Below, in pieces: positions 1 through 6,042 of a DNA stretch of 13,015 nucleotides. Positions within the stretch are counted from its first letter, which is position 1. Every line of letters begins with the position of its first letter. A program made the position numbers and the translations under genes. Below the pieces are notes generated by a model that saw nothing but the letters and a program-made list of their open reading frames with translations, was not told the origin of the DNA and made no database searches. The stretch spans positions 1 to 13,015 of the forward strand of contig CAYFYB010000038.1 in NCBI GenBank assembly GCA_964347345.1, read 5' to 3'. Origin of the DNA: JAJISG01 sp964347345. GTDB taxonomy: Archaea; Thermoplasmatota; Thermoplasmata; RBG-16-68-12; JAJISG01.

Positions 1-9
1 GGGGAGGTC

Positions 10-915
10 GTGAAGCCTTACAGAATTGGAGTGCTAGTCGTTGGTGTCTTGCTGATTTCAGGGCTGGCAACGCCCTTGGTCACTGGTCTAAAGGGCAAGA
101 CTTCAGAGGACTTTGCAAATGCTCTGTCATACAGCTTGCCGGGAATGGAAGACGTGCGCGTCGAGAACAGAGTTTTCCGCGTCGACACCTACAAGGATGG
201 CAGTCCCGCTTATCGATTGAGCATGGACGTGTATTATCCGCCTGATCTCCGGGCGTTTGAGCGTCGACCGGCCGTGATCTTTGTCATGGGATATTCGGAC
301 TTCTCCCCATTTGTTCAAGAGGTCATTGGAAAGCCCCTGAAGGACTCCGCACAATATACGTCCTGGGGGAGACTCATGGCCGCCGCTGGACTCGTGGCCG
401 TCACCTATCAGACAACCGACGCGGGTGACCTTGGCCGCGTCGTCGACTACGTTAGGCGACACAGTAGCGATTTCCGCATCGACAAGGAACGCATCGGGTT
501 ATTTGCCGTCTCCGCGAACGGGCCCACGCTTCTCTCTTACGCAATGCAGGAGGACCGGGATTTCCTAACATTTGGTGTATTTGGGTACAGCGTTATGAGT
601 TCTCCCGACGGCTTCCTGCACGACCTAATAGCTCTCTTTGCCGCGGAGCTTGGCTTCTACTGGTCAGAACTCGAGCCCTTCGACAAGCTGAACGAGGACC
701 TACCTCTGCTCATCGCGCGCGCAGGGCTTGATTTTGAGTTCATTAACCTAGCAATCGACCACTTCGCAGAAATCGCCGAAGACGAGGGCGTATCGCTAAC
801 CCTCATTGACTACCCAGAGGGCGTCCACGCTTTTGACCTTTACCAACACACACCAGAATCGGCGGATGTTCTGGCACAGATGGTAGACTTTATGCTGGCC
901 ATGTCAGACAAATAG
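10..915 (+). CDS. alpha/beta hydrolase, dienelactone-hydrolase-like, membrane-tethered or secreted
   Basis: The 301-residue product has a short basic N-terminus and a hydrophobic stretch (about residues 6-26), consistent with a signal peptide or anchor, so the enzyme probably acts outside the membrane. The rest fits the alpha/beta-hydrolase fold. A strand reading PAVIFVMGYSD (about 87-97) leads into the oxyanion region. The likely nucleophile is Ser168 in FAVSANG, a nucleophile elbow with Ala in place of the usual first Gly and Asn in place of the second. Asp241 (ARAGLDFEF) and His273 (EGVHAFDLY, the classic G-x-H-x-F context of dienelactone hydrolases) complete a triad. The substrate cannot be read from the sequence. 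GTG at 10 is chosen because it precedes the hydrophobic segment; a purine run GGGGAGGT sits only one base upstream. No in-frame stop lies between base 1 and this codon, so the true start could be outside the window. Arg codons favour CGC/CGA/AGA, unlike the AGG-rich genes downstream. Confidence 0.75.
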   Translation: MKPYRIGVLVVGVLLISGLATPLVTGLKGKTSEDFANALSYSLPGMEDVRVENRVFRVDTYKDGSPAYRLSMDVYYPPDLRAFERRPAVIFVMGYSDFSPFVQEVIGKPLKDSAQYTSWGRLMAAAGLVAVTYQTTDAGDLGRVVDYVRRHSSDFRIDKERIGLFAVSANGPTLLSYAMQEDRDFLTFGVFGYSVMSSPDGFLHDLIALFAAELGFYWSELEPFDKLNEDLPLLIARAGLDFEFINLAIDHFAEIAEDEGVSLTLIDYPEGVHAFDLYQHTPESADVLAQMVDFMLAMSDK

Positions 916-1288
916 ATCGTCTCTCCGAAAGCCGCGCCGGCACCTCTGCCAAATGGCAAACGATTTGTGCTCGCGCCGTTGATGTGTGCGCCGCACTAAT
1001 CAGGACAGGCGGGCCCGACTCGCTCATTTAAGCCAACGATGCCATTTTGTCACCCCTCACCCTTTTAGAAGATGTCCTCAGCAACCACGGACACCTTTAC
1101 CTACATCAGCATGGAGGCGAGCTAAATTCTGGTCAATACCGCGGCGGGACGAACCCAGGTCCAAAGATAGGGAGGTCGGAAGGTCCTGCAATTCTGGTTG
1201 CGTGACTGGTGAGGCTAAAGTTGACATTCTCGCCCGAAGGAGGCATAAACTCTAATTACACCGGGCTGTTCCTTTCGCGGCGAGGAGG
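916..1288. other. non-coding gap of about 370 bases
   Basis: I see no convincing gene on either strand here. The one plus-strand open frame (986-1255) encodes a Arg/Pro/Cys-mixed product with no hydrophobic core or recognisable motif and has no ribosome binding site. A weak TGCC-AAAT-GGCA stem-loop lies at 948-959. An A/T-rich stretch (ATAAACTCTAATTA, 1245-1258) about 35 bases before the next gene may be its TATA region. The gap also separates genes with different codon preferences, so it may be the edge of a rearrangement. Confidence 0.5.
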
Positions 1289-2056
1289 ATGGGATACCGT
1301 TTCATCAAGCTGGATAGGACCGCAGGAAGGACTGTTTTGACCCTGGACCGACCACCCCTCAACATCCTCAACCTGGACATGCTGGAGGAGCTCAACCAGG
1401 CCCTGGAGGAGGTCTCCAAGTCAGGAGATTGCAGGGTTCTCCTCCTCAAGGGCGAGGGCAAGTCGTTCTCGGCCGGGGTGGACGTGGCGGACCATACGGA
1501 GGACAGGGTCAGACCGCTGCTCAAGTCTTTCCATCGGGTCCTCCTGAAGCTCTTCCACATGGAGATGCCCACCGTGGCCCGGGTGCATGGCCACTGCCTT
1601 GGAGGGGGCCTGGAGCTGGCCATGGCCTGCGACCTCGTCTACGCCGCCTCGGGTGCAAGCCTGGGTCAGCCGGAGATAAGGCTGGCATCGTTCCCTCCCT
1701 TCGCGACCGCCCTTTACCCCTCCTTGATGGGACTCCGGTGGGCCTCCGAGCTCATACTACTGGGTAACACCATCTCAGCGGAGAGAGCGGCGGAGATGGG
1801 CATCGTGAATGCGGTTCTCCCGATGGATGAGCTGGAGGCGAAGCTGGAGGAGGCTTGCGCGGCTCTCGAGGGTCTCAGTCGGGCGGCCTTGGCGGTGGCG
1901 AAGAAGGCCACCAGGGTCTCCCTTCCGCAAGGGCCCGAGGAGGCCGTCCGGGCCGCCGAGAGGCTGTACCTGGAGGAGCTGATGGCAACGGAGGACGCCA
2001 AGGAGGGCATAACCGCTTTCCTAGAGAAGAGGAAACCGGTCTGGAGGGACAGATGA
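1289..2056 (+). CDS. dch: crotonase-family enoyl-CoA hydratase, cyclohexa-1,5-diene-1-carbonyl-CoA hydratase-like
   Basis: This 255-residue protein is a full-length single-domain crotonase. Oxyanion-hole segments are FSAGVD (60-65) and CLGGGLEL (103-110). The two usual crotonase acid/base positions are occupied: Glu109 in GGGLE and Glu129 in GQPEIRL. The C-terminal run LYLEELMATEDAKEG followed by AFLEKR and a final W-R-D-R closely resembles, from memory, the C-terminus of the Thauera/Azoarcus dienoyl-CoA hydratase Dch, as does the GQPEIRL context. Dch adds water to cyclohexa-1,5-diene-1-carbonyl-CoA in anaerobic benzoyl-CoA breakdown. The next gene overlaps it by 4 bases and resembles the following enzyme of that pathway, which strengthens the call. 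The start is ATG 1289, the only start codon after the in-frame TAA at 1253; GAGGAGG directly abuts it. Crotonase membership is near certain. The exact substrate is inferred and could be another cyclic or linear enoyl-CoA. Confidence 0.8.
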   Translation: MGYRFIKLDRTAGRTVLTLDRPPLNILNLDMLEELNQALEEVSKSGDCRVLLLKGEGKSFSAGVDVADHTEDRVRPLLKSFHRVLLKLFHMEMPTVARVHGHCLGGGLELAMACDLVYAASGASLGQPEIRLASFPPFATALYPSLMGLRWASELILLGNTISAERAAEMGIVNAVLPMDELEAKLEEACAALEGLSRAALAVAKKATRVSLPQGPEEAVRAAERLYLEELMATEDAKEGITAFLEKRKPVWRDR

Positions 2057-3072
2057 TGAGGGCCGCCGTGTTTCATGGAGGGAAGGAGCTCAGGGTGGAG
2101 GAGGTCGACAGGCCGAAGGTTGGTACCGGAGAGGTCCTGATACGTGTCGCCGCCTGCGGCATATGCAGGACGGACCTCCACTACCTTCACGGCGTGCCCA
2201 CCTTCAAGAAGCCGCCCCTCATCCTTGGCCACGAGATCAGCGGCACTGTGGAGGAGGCCCCTGAAGGCGGCCCGGAGGTCGGCCAGCGCGTTCTCCTACC
2301 CCCCGTCATCCCCTGTGGCCACTGCGAGTACTGCCGCATAGGGCGAGGAACCCTCTGCAGGCACATGGTCATGCTGGGAAACCACAGGGACGGCGGCTTT
2401 GCGGAGTATGTGGCCGTTCCCCAGGTGGCCGTGTTCCCCCTGCCCGAAACGGTGCCTCTGGAAGAGGGATGCATCATCAGCGATGCCTTCTCCACCCCCT
2501 ACCACGCCATCGTCAATAGGGCTGAGGTGAGACCTGGCGAGACCGTCGTGATCTTCGGCTGTGGCGGTGTCGGCCTGGCAGCGGTGCAGTTGGCCGTCCT
2601 GGCCGGGGCTAGGGTCATCGCCGTTGACCTGGTGGAGGAGAAACTTCGCCTTGCAAAGGAGTTCGGAGCCTGGGCTGTAATCAATGCCTCTGGCGTGGAG
2701 GATGCCGCCAGAGAGGTCAGGAAGTTGACGGGCGGTGGGGCGGATACAGCCCTTGAGGTGATCGGGAGACCCTCCACCATCCAGCAGGCCTTCAACTCCT
2801 TGAAGTGGGGAGGCCGCCTCGTGGTGGTTGGCTACACCGACCAGGATGTCCCATTGAGCGGTGCCAAGCTGATGTTCAGGGAGATGGAGGTGAGAGGCTC
2901 CCTGGGGTGTGGCCTTCATGACTTCCCGAGAGTCATGGAACTTGCCGCCCTCCATCGCATCAGGGTCAAAGACATGGTCAGCCATCGGTTTTCTTTGGAG
3001 AATATCATGGACGGTTTCCGCCTGCTGGAAGAGGGGCACCGGGACCTTCTGAGGGGCATCGTCGTACTGTAG
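2053..3072 (+). CDS. had: zinc-dependent medium-chain alcohol dehydrogenase, 6-hydroxycyclohex-1-ene-1-carbonyl-CoA dehydrogenase-like
   Basis: This 339-residue MDR-superfamily dehydrogenase has a GroES-like catalytic domain followed by a Rossmann domain. Catalytic-zinc candidates are Cys35 (ACGICRTD), His60 and Glu61 (GHEISG), with Asp144 (ISDAFSTPYHA) where many relatives carry Cys. The structural-zinc loop is intact: Cys88, 91, 94 and 102 in VIPCGHCEYCRIGRGTLC. The nucleotide motif is GCGGVG (169-174), with Asp192 at the end of the second strand pointing to NAD rather than NADP. The phrases VIPCG-C--C--GRGT-C, the MLGN-then-GGFA segment and DA-STPY-A recall the bacterial Had enzyme, which oxidises 6-hydroxycyclohex-1-ene-1-carbonyl-CoA. 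Tandem ATG codons at 2053 and 2056 overlap the upstream TGA (translational coupling). GGAGG at 2043-2047 lies 5 and 8 bases before them, so 2056 is equally possible. Family assignment is firm; the substrate is inferred from the motifs and the Dch-like neighbour. Confidence 0.8.
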   Translation: MMRAAVFHGGKELRVEEVDRPKVGTGEVLIRVAACGICRTDLHYLHGVPTFKKPPLILGHEISGTVEEAPEGGPEVGQRVLLPPVIPCGHCEYCRIGRGTLCRHMVMLGNHRDGGFAEYVAVPQVAVFPLPETVPLEEGCIISDAFSTPYHAIVNRAEVRPGETVVIFGCGGVGLAAVQLAVLAGARVIAVDLVEEKLRLAKEFGAWAVINASGVEDAAREVRKLTGGGADTALEVIGRPSTIQQAFNSLKWGGRLVVVGYTDQDVPLSGAKLMFREMEVRGSLGCGLHDFPRVMELAALHRIRVKDMVSHRFSLENIMDGFRLLEEGHRDLLRGIVVL

Positions 3073-3122
3073 GACACCGCTACCCAAGAGCCAGATGGAA
3101 TCATTCAAATTTTGTTGAACAA

Positions 3123-3136
3123 GCTTTATCATAAGC
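3123..3136 (+). promoter_or_regulatory. candidate TATA box for the acidic surface-protein cluster
   Basis: The A/T-rich element GCTTTATCATAAGC is centred about 29 bases before the GTG at 3158, where an archaeal TATA box would sit for a leaderless or nearly leaderless transcript. It is itself a near-palindrome. No separate ribosome binding site precedes the GTG, which agrees with leaderless initiation. The placement is inferred from spacing only. Confidence 0.45.
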
Positions 3137-3157
3137 GCCCGGCGTCGAGGGCCCAGG

Positions 3158-4366
3158 GTGAACAGGTTGAGGAAGTGGATCGCACTATTGCTGGTGTCCG
3201 TCGCCATACTATCTGCATCCCTCCAGGGGGCGGCGTCGATGGGTTTGTCCTCCGATGACACGTCAATCGGCTCGGATGACCTGCCCGGAAGCAGCCCTCT
3301 GGATGACGACGATGAAGACGATGAGGACGAAGACGATAACGAAGGGCGTGACAACGATGACGACGATGAGGATGAGCCGGACGATGACGATGACGAGCGT
3401 GACAATGACGACGATGACGAGCGTGACAATGACGACGATGACGAAGATGAGGATGATGACGACTTTCGAAGGGAGGAGCGAGAGGTCAAGGTAGAGCTCG
3501 AGGACGATGAGGTCACCATCAAGCTGGAGTCCAAGACCCAGGAGAGGAAGGACGAGGTTAAGGTTCGCTTCCAGGGGAGAGAGGCCCAGCTGAAGGTATC
3601 CTTCGAGAAGGAGGCCGCTGAAGGCGAAGAGGTTGAGATGCGGATCACCTTCCGACGGGTGGTGGAGTTCAACGACACCGATGGGGACGGAGCCTTCAGT
3701 CCCATCGGCGATGAGATGGTCCAGGCCTTCGCGGTGGAGCAGCTCACCCTGACCCGGTTGTCCCTCGAGCCCTTCGTCATCGACGGTTCCGAGGGCAGGA
3801 GGGTGGACGTCTCATATGCTTTCCCCGGATTCGAAAACTCGACCTTCGGACTCGTGTTCTGGATCTTCGGGAACTTCACCTTCCTCAACGGAGTACCGGT
3901 CGCCCCAAGTGAGGTCAAGATAGACATCCTCCTAACGAACTTCCCCTTCAGAGAGGACAACAGCAGCGTTGCTGTGGACCTGATGGTCAAGACGGAGTTC
4001 GAGGTGGAGGCGGGGACTGTCCCCAGCCTTGACGAGGTCATCGCCCGAGGAGAGGAGTTCGCCGCCTTCTTCCGGTGGGCCCCCAACGCGACCGTCGATG
4101 GTCAGGACGTGGACGTGGGCTCCACCATAGTAAGGGAGAGCCTGGAGGCTGAGCGGGAGCTTGGGGAGGCTGAGTTCGAGAAGAAGGTTCACCTCTTCCT
4201 GGCCTATCCGCGAGGTGAGGCGATCGTTCACGATCCGACGGTGGGCGTAATGGCCATCCCTCCGCTGATAACGCAGGCCCCACCTGCCTTGGGCTTTGCC
4301 ATCGGCCTCGCAACCGCCCTCCTCCTGGTCCTTGGGGTGTGGGTTTTAAGTCGCCGCCGCCACTAG
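3158..4366 (+). CDS. acidic, C-terminally anchored surface protein with poly-Asp/Glu tract
   Basis: This 402-residue protein is not a family I can name. It starts with a signal peptide (basic MNRLRK, hydrophobic core about 7-22, small residues QGAAS). Residues 49-102 follow: a low-complexity tract in which about 45 of 54 residues are Asp or Glu, interrupted by Arg and Asn. Next is a charged, strand-like region rich in alternating Lys/Glu/Val (about 105-165). A DTDGDGAFSPIGDE loop (about 174-187) resembles a calcium-binding EF-hand-type loop but lacks the normal acidic residue at position 12. A beta-rich region with several N-glycosylation sequons (NST, NFT, NSS, NAT) leads to one transmembrane helix (about 376-397) ending in RRRH. 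The expected topology is outside the cell, anchored at the C-terminus. Calcium or other cation binding is inferred from composition. GTG 3158 is chosen for the signal peptide and TATA spacing. It is the first gene of a tight cluster (15-base gap to the next). Confidence 0.85.
   Translation: MNRLRKWIALLLVSVAILSASLQGAASMGLSSDDTSIGSDDLPGSSPLDDDDEDDEDEDDNEGRDNDDDDEDEPDDDDDERDNDDDDERDNDDDDEDEDDDDFRREEREVKVELEDDEVTIKLESKTQERKDEVKVRFQGREAQLKVSFEKEAAEGEEVEMRITFRRVVEFNDTDGDGAFSPIGDEMVQAFAVEQLTLTRLSLEPFVIDGSEGRRVDVSYAFPGFENSTFGLVFWIFGNFTFLNGVPVAPSEVKIDILLTNFPFREDNSSVAVDLMVKTEFEVEAGTVPSLDEVIARGEEFAAFFRWAPNATVDGQDVDVGSTIVRESLEAERELGEAEFEKKVHLFLAYPRGEAIVHDPTVGVMAIPPLITQAPPALGFAIGLATALLLVLGVWVLSRRRH
3392..3439 (+). 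repeat. two exact tandem copies of a 24-base unit in the acidic tract
   Basis: The unit encoding DERDNDDD occurs at 3392-3415 and again, base for base, at 3416-3439. A diverged relative (GRDNDDDD) lies upstream near 3347-3370, and the following codons begin the unit again before drifting. The exact identity suggests recent slippage or unequal exchange, so the length of the acidic tract probably varies between strains. Confidence 0.85.
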
Positions 4367-4381
4367 GTCCAGGTAGTTTCC

Positions 4382-4657
4382 ATGGTGACGACTGCTGACC
4401 TAGAGGTAGCAGCCCAGGCCTGGGTGGTGGTCCTCTCCGCCACCCTCCTCCTCATCTCCATCGCCGCCTACGCCAGGTCGAAGAACGTGAGGATGCTGGG
4501 CCTGACAGCAGCCTTCGGCTTCTTCCTCGTGAAGGGAATACTGATGACCCTTGGATTGCTCCAGATAGAGCTCCTGCCCTCGGGCCTCCTGGCCCCCGTC
4601 TTCCTTGACACCGCCATTTTGGTTTCCATCTACTTGGCGGCCCTTCGACCCAGGTGA
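4382..4657 (+). CDS. small membrane protein with three predicted helices
   Basis: The 91-residue product is mostly hydrophobic, with helices at about residues 10-29, 36-57 and 66-87 and a basic loop (YARSKNVRM) between the first two. It looks like the short three-helix proteins often found beside winged-helix regulators in euryarchaea (the DUF7521-like type is my best guess, from memory and not verified). It begins 15 bases after the acidic surface-protein gene and ends 4 bases before the regulator, so the three are almost certainly cotranscribed. ATG 4382 has only a weak AGGT upstream. It may sense or relay membrane state to the regulator, but this is inferred purely from gene order. Confidence 0.75.
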   Translation: MVTTADLEVAAQAWVVVLSATLLLISIAAYARSKNVRMLGLTAAFGFFLVKGILMTLGLLQIELLPSGLLAPVFLDTAILVSIYLAALRPR

Positions 4658-4661
4658 GGGG

Positions 4662-5201
4662 ATGTCGGGTGAGCAGCTTCCCACGGCCAGCATGAAGGTG
4701 AAGGAGCTCATCGAGGAGTACCCGGGGCTCCACATGAGGGAGCTGGCGCGGCGGTCGGGTATCGACGTGAGGGCCGCCAAGCATCATCTGGACCGCCTCG
4801 AGAAGTCTGGTTTCGTGACGGTCCGCTACTTCGGCAGGTTCAAGCGGTACTTCCCTCGAAAGGGGAAGCACGGGGGAGAGGTGGTGGACAGGAGGGACAA
4901 GCTTTCGCTGGGCTATCTGCGAAATCCCACCTCCCTTGGCCTCGTAGTCTGCCTGATCGCCAACGGACCCTCCCGCCTGGTGGACCTCAGCAGGGAGGTG
5001 GGCGTCAGCTCCTCCAAGGCCTCCTTCCACCTTCGAAAGCTCGAGATGGTCGGCATCGTTGTCAGAAGGACCGGCAGCAATCTCACTTATGATTTACGGG
5101 ATGCGAAGAGGGTCAGAGAACTGCTCCGAACTTACGGACCGATGCCGGACCAGGTCGACGGACTGCTAGATCTGTGGGACACGATTGTGAGGGAGGACTG
5201 A
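4662..5201 (+). CDS. transcriptional regulator with two winged-helix domains
   Basis: This 179-residue protein contains two winged helix-turn-helix domains. The first (about 12-65) has LHMRELARRSGIDVRAAKHH as its helix-turn-helix and a wing ending in RYFGRFKRYFP. The second (about 85-147) has SRLVDLSREVGVSSSKASFH followed by a wing (IVVRRTGSNLTYDL). Tandem winged helices of this ArsR/MarR-like style are typical of euryarchaeal regulators. No metal-binding cysteine cluster or ligand domain is visible. ATG 4662 is selected over the longer open frame because AGGTGA (4652-4657) sits 4 bases before it and the preceding gene's TGA falls there. As the last gene of the cluster it probably controls its own operon, and it may respond to the membrane protein upstream. 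Target genes are unknown. Confidence 0.85.
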   Translation: MSGEQLPTASMKVKELIEEYPGLHMRELARRSGIDVRAAKHHLDRLEKSGFVTVRYFGRFKRYFPRKGKHGGEVVDRRDKLSLGYLRNPTSLGLVVCLIANGPSRLVDLSREVGVSSSKASFHLRKLEMVGIVVRRTGSNLTYDLRDAKRVRELLRTYGPMPDQVDGLLDLWDTIVRED

Positions 5202-5237
5202 AGCTCCAAAAGGGCTTCTGCTCCCCGGACTTCGGGG
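5200..5237 (+). terminator. two tandem stem-loops after the regulator gene
   Basis: The first hairpin pairs GAAGC (5200-5204) with GCTTC (5214-5218), continues with CC/GG across a one-base T bulge, and closes on an AAAA loop. It overlaps the regulator's stop codon. The second pairs CCCCG (5223-5227) with CGGGG (5233-5237) around GACTT. They lie between converging genes and could mark the 3' ends of transcripts. No T-rich tail follows on the plus strand, so classical archaeal termination is not shown. Confidence 0.35.
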
Positions 5238-5346
5238 CTTCGAGACCTCCGATCGTGAACTCCTACCAAGAACCTGCTGCGTCAAGGAACTCGAAGAAGG
5301 GAGCCTGATTCTCACTACGAGCGGATGGGGTAACCCTATTCCGCCT

Positions 5347-5466
5347 TCAGTTGGCCTTCCTGCGTTGCTTCGCCAGCTGCTTCCTGCCCAGGAAGAGGGG
5401 TAGGATCACAGCCAGGGCTACCAGGAAGGGCCCGTTCCGAACCAGGAGCTCCAACGTCTTTCGCAT
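5347..5466 (-). CDS. 39-residue single-helix membrane protein
   Basis: The minus strand encodes MRKTLELLVRNGPFLVALAV then ILPLFLGRKQ and a basic LAKQRRKAN tail, ending in TGA. The product has one hydrophobic helix (about residues 12-27) flanked by positive charges on both sides. A GGTGGG ribosome-binding-site candidate lies 6 bases before the ATG. It sits 66 bases downstream of the DoxX gene on the same strand, so it is probably the last gene of that transcript. The alternative reading on the plus strand (5351-5638) is a Pro/Arg/Thr-rich shadow without such features. I do not recognise the family. It could be a small accessory subunit of the DoxX protein or a standalone membrane peptide. Conservation has not been tested. 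Confidence 0.55.
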   Translation of the reverse strand: MRKTLELLVRNGPFLVALAVILPLFLGRKQLAKQRRKAN

Positions 5467-5532
5467 TTTTGTCCCACCAAAGGGAAAGGGGAGGCCGGCA
5501 CCGCCGACGGGCGCCGCCTCACCTAGCTGTTC

Positions 5533-6042
5533 TCAACCTAGGAATGCCACGACCCACGGGAACGCCTTCACGACCCTGAACTTCTCGACGAGAGCGTCGA
5601 CACCCAGGAATCTGCCCGACCCCGCGACCGCCAAGTAGCCTAGGAGCATGGCGTAGATGATGTGGTCGTCCATGAAGGGGTTGTTCGCCGGTGGCAAGGC
5701 ACTGAAGTACATCAGCATCATCATGATGATTCCGCTGATGGCAGCGAAACGGGTTGCGGCACCCAGGATCAAGGCTATGCCAACCAGCAGCAGCCCCCAC
5801 ACCAGGAGGGCGTTCACCACCGGGTTCCCAGCCATGGCCTGGAAGAAGCCAGCGAAGGGCCCGTAGGTGGCGAACTGCAGGTAGCCGGCCGTAGCGCTCT
5901 TTCCTGTGGTGATTTCGTTGTAGAGCTTGATAGCTCCCGCCCAGAGGAAGACCCAGCCAATCGCCATTCGCAGGGCGAAGGTCGCCCACTTGACCGGATT
6001 GCGCCGGTCGTTGGGTTGTTCTACAGAGGCCGTCTCAGCCAT
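5533..6042 (-). CDS. DoxX/DoxD-family membrane protein
   Basis: This 169-residue protein has a polar N-terminus (1-17) and four predicted transmembrane helices (about 18-37, 76-95, 98-115 and 125-145). The arrangement and motifs match the DoxX/DoxD family: RMAIGWVFLWAGAIKL at the start of helix 1, then LILGAATRFAAISG, MYFSALPPANNPFMDDH and a final AGSGRFLGVDA. DoxD-type relatives form part of thiosulfate:quinone oxidoreductase in Acidianus, but most family members have no proven role, so a redox or membrane function is only a family-level guess. No cofactor ligand is evident. ATG 6042 is well supported by GAGGTGA (minus strand, 6049-6055) with a 6-base spacer. It is transcribed divergently from the Ca2+/H+ antiporter across an AT-rich intergenic region and is followed by a 39-residue small ORF. 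Confidence 0.85.
   Translation of the reverse strand: MAETASVEQPNDRRNPVKWATFALRMAIGWVFLWAGAIKLYNEITTGKSATAGYLQFATYGPFAGFFQAMAGNPVVNALLVWGLLLVGIALILGAATRFAAISGIIMMMLMYFSALPPANNPFMDDHIIYAMLLGYLAVAGSGRFLGVDALVEKFRVVKAFPWVVAFLG

Noticed and set aside
986..1255. 89-codon plus-strand ORF in the first gap
   Set aside because: No ribosome binding site, no hydrophobic core or motif, and an Arg/Pro-rich composition typical of a chance frame.
916..1288. tRNA or other structured RNA in the first gap
   Set aside because: No T-loop (GGTTCRAATCC-like), acceptor pairing or CCA-adjacent pattern could be found; only a four-pair stem-loop is present.
2296..4086. 596-codon open frame on the minus strand with long Ser runs
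   Set aside because: It is antisense to the dehydrogenase and the acidic surface-protein genes. The poly-Ser is the complement of the Asp-rich codons, and the product has no coherent domains.
5351..5638. 95-codon plus-strand ORF across the DoxX end
   Set aside because: It overlaps the end of DoxX and the better-supported 39-residue minus-strand ORF, and its composition is that of a shadow frame.
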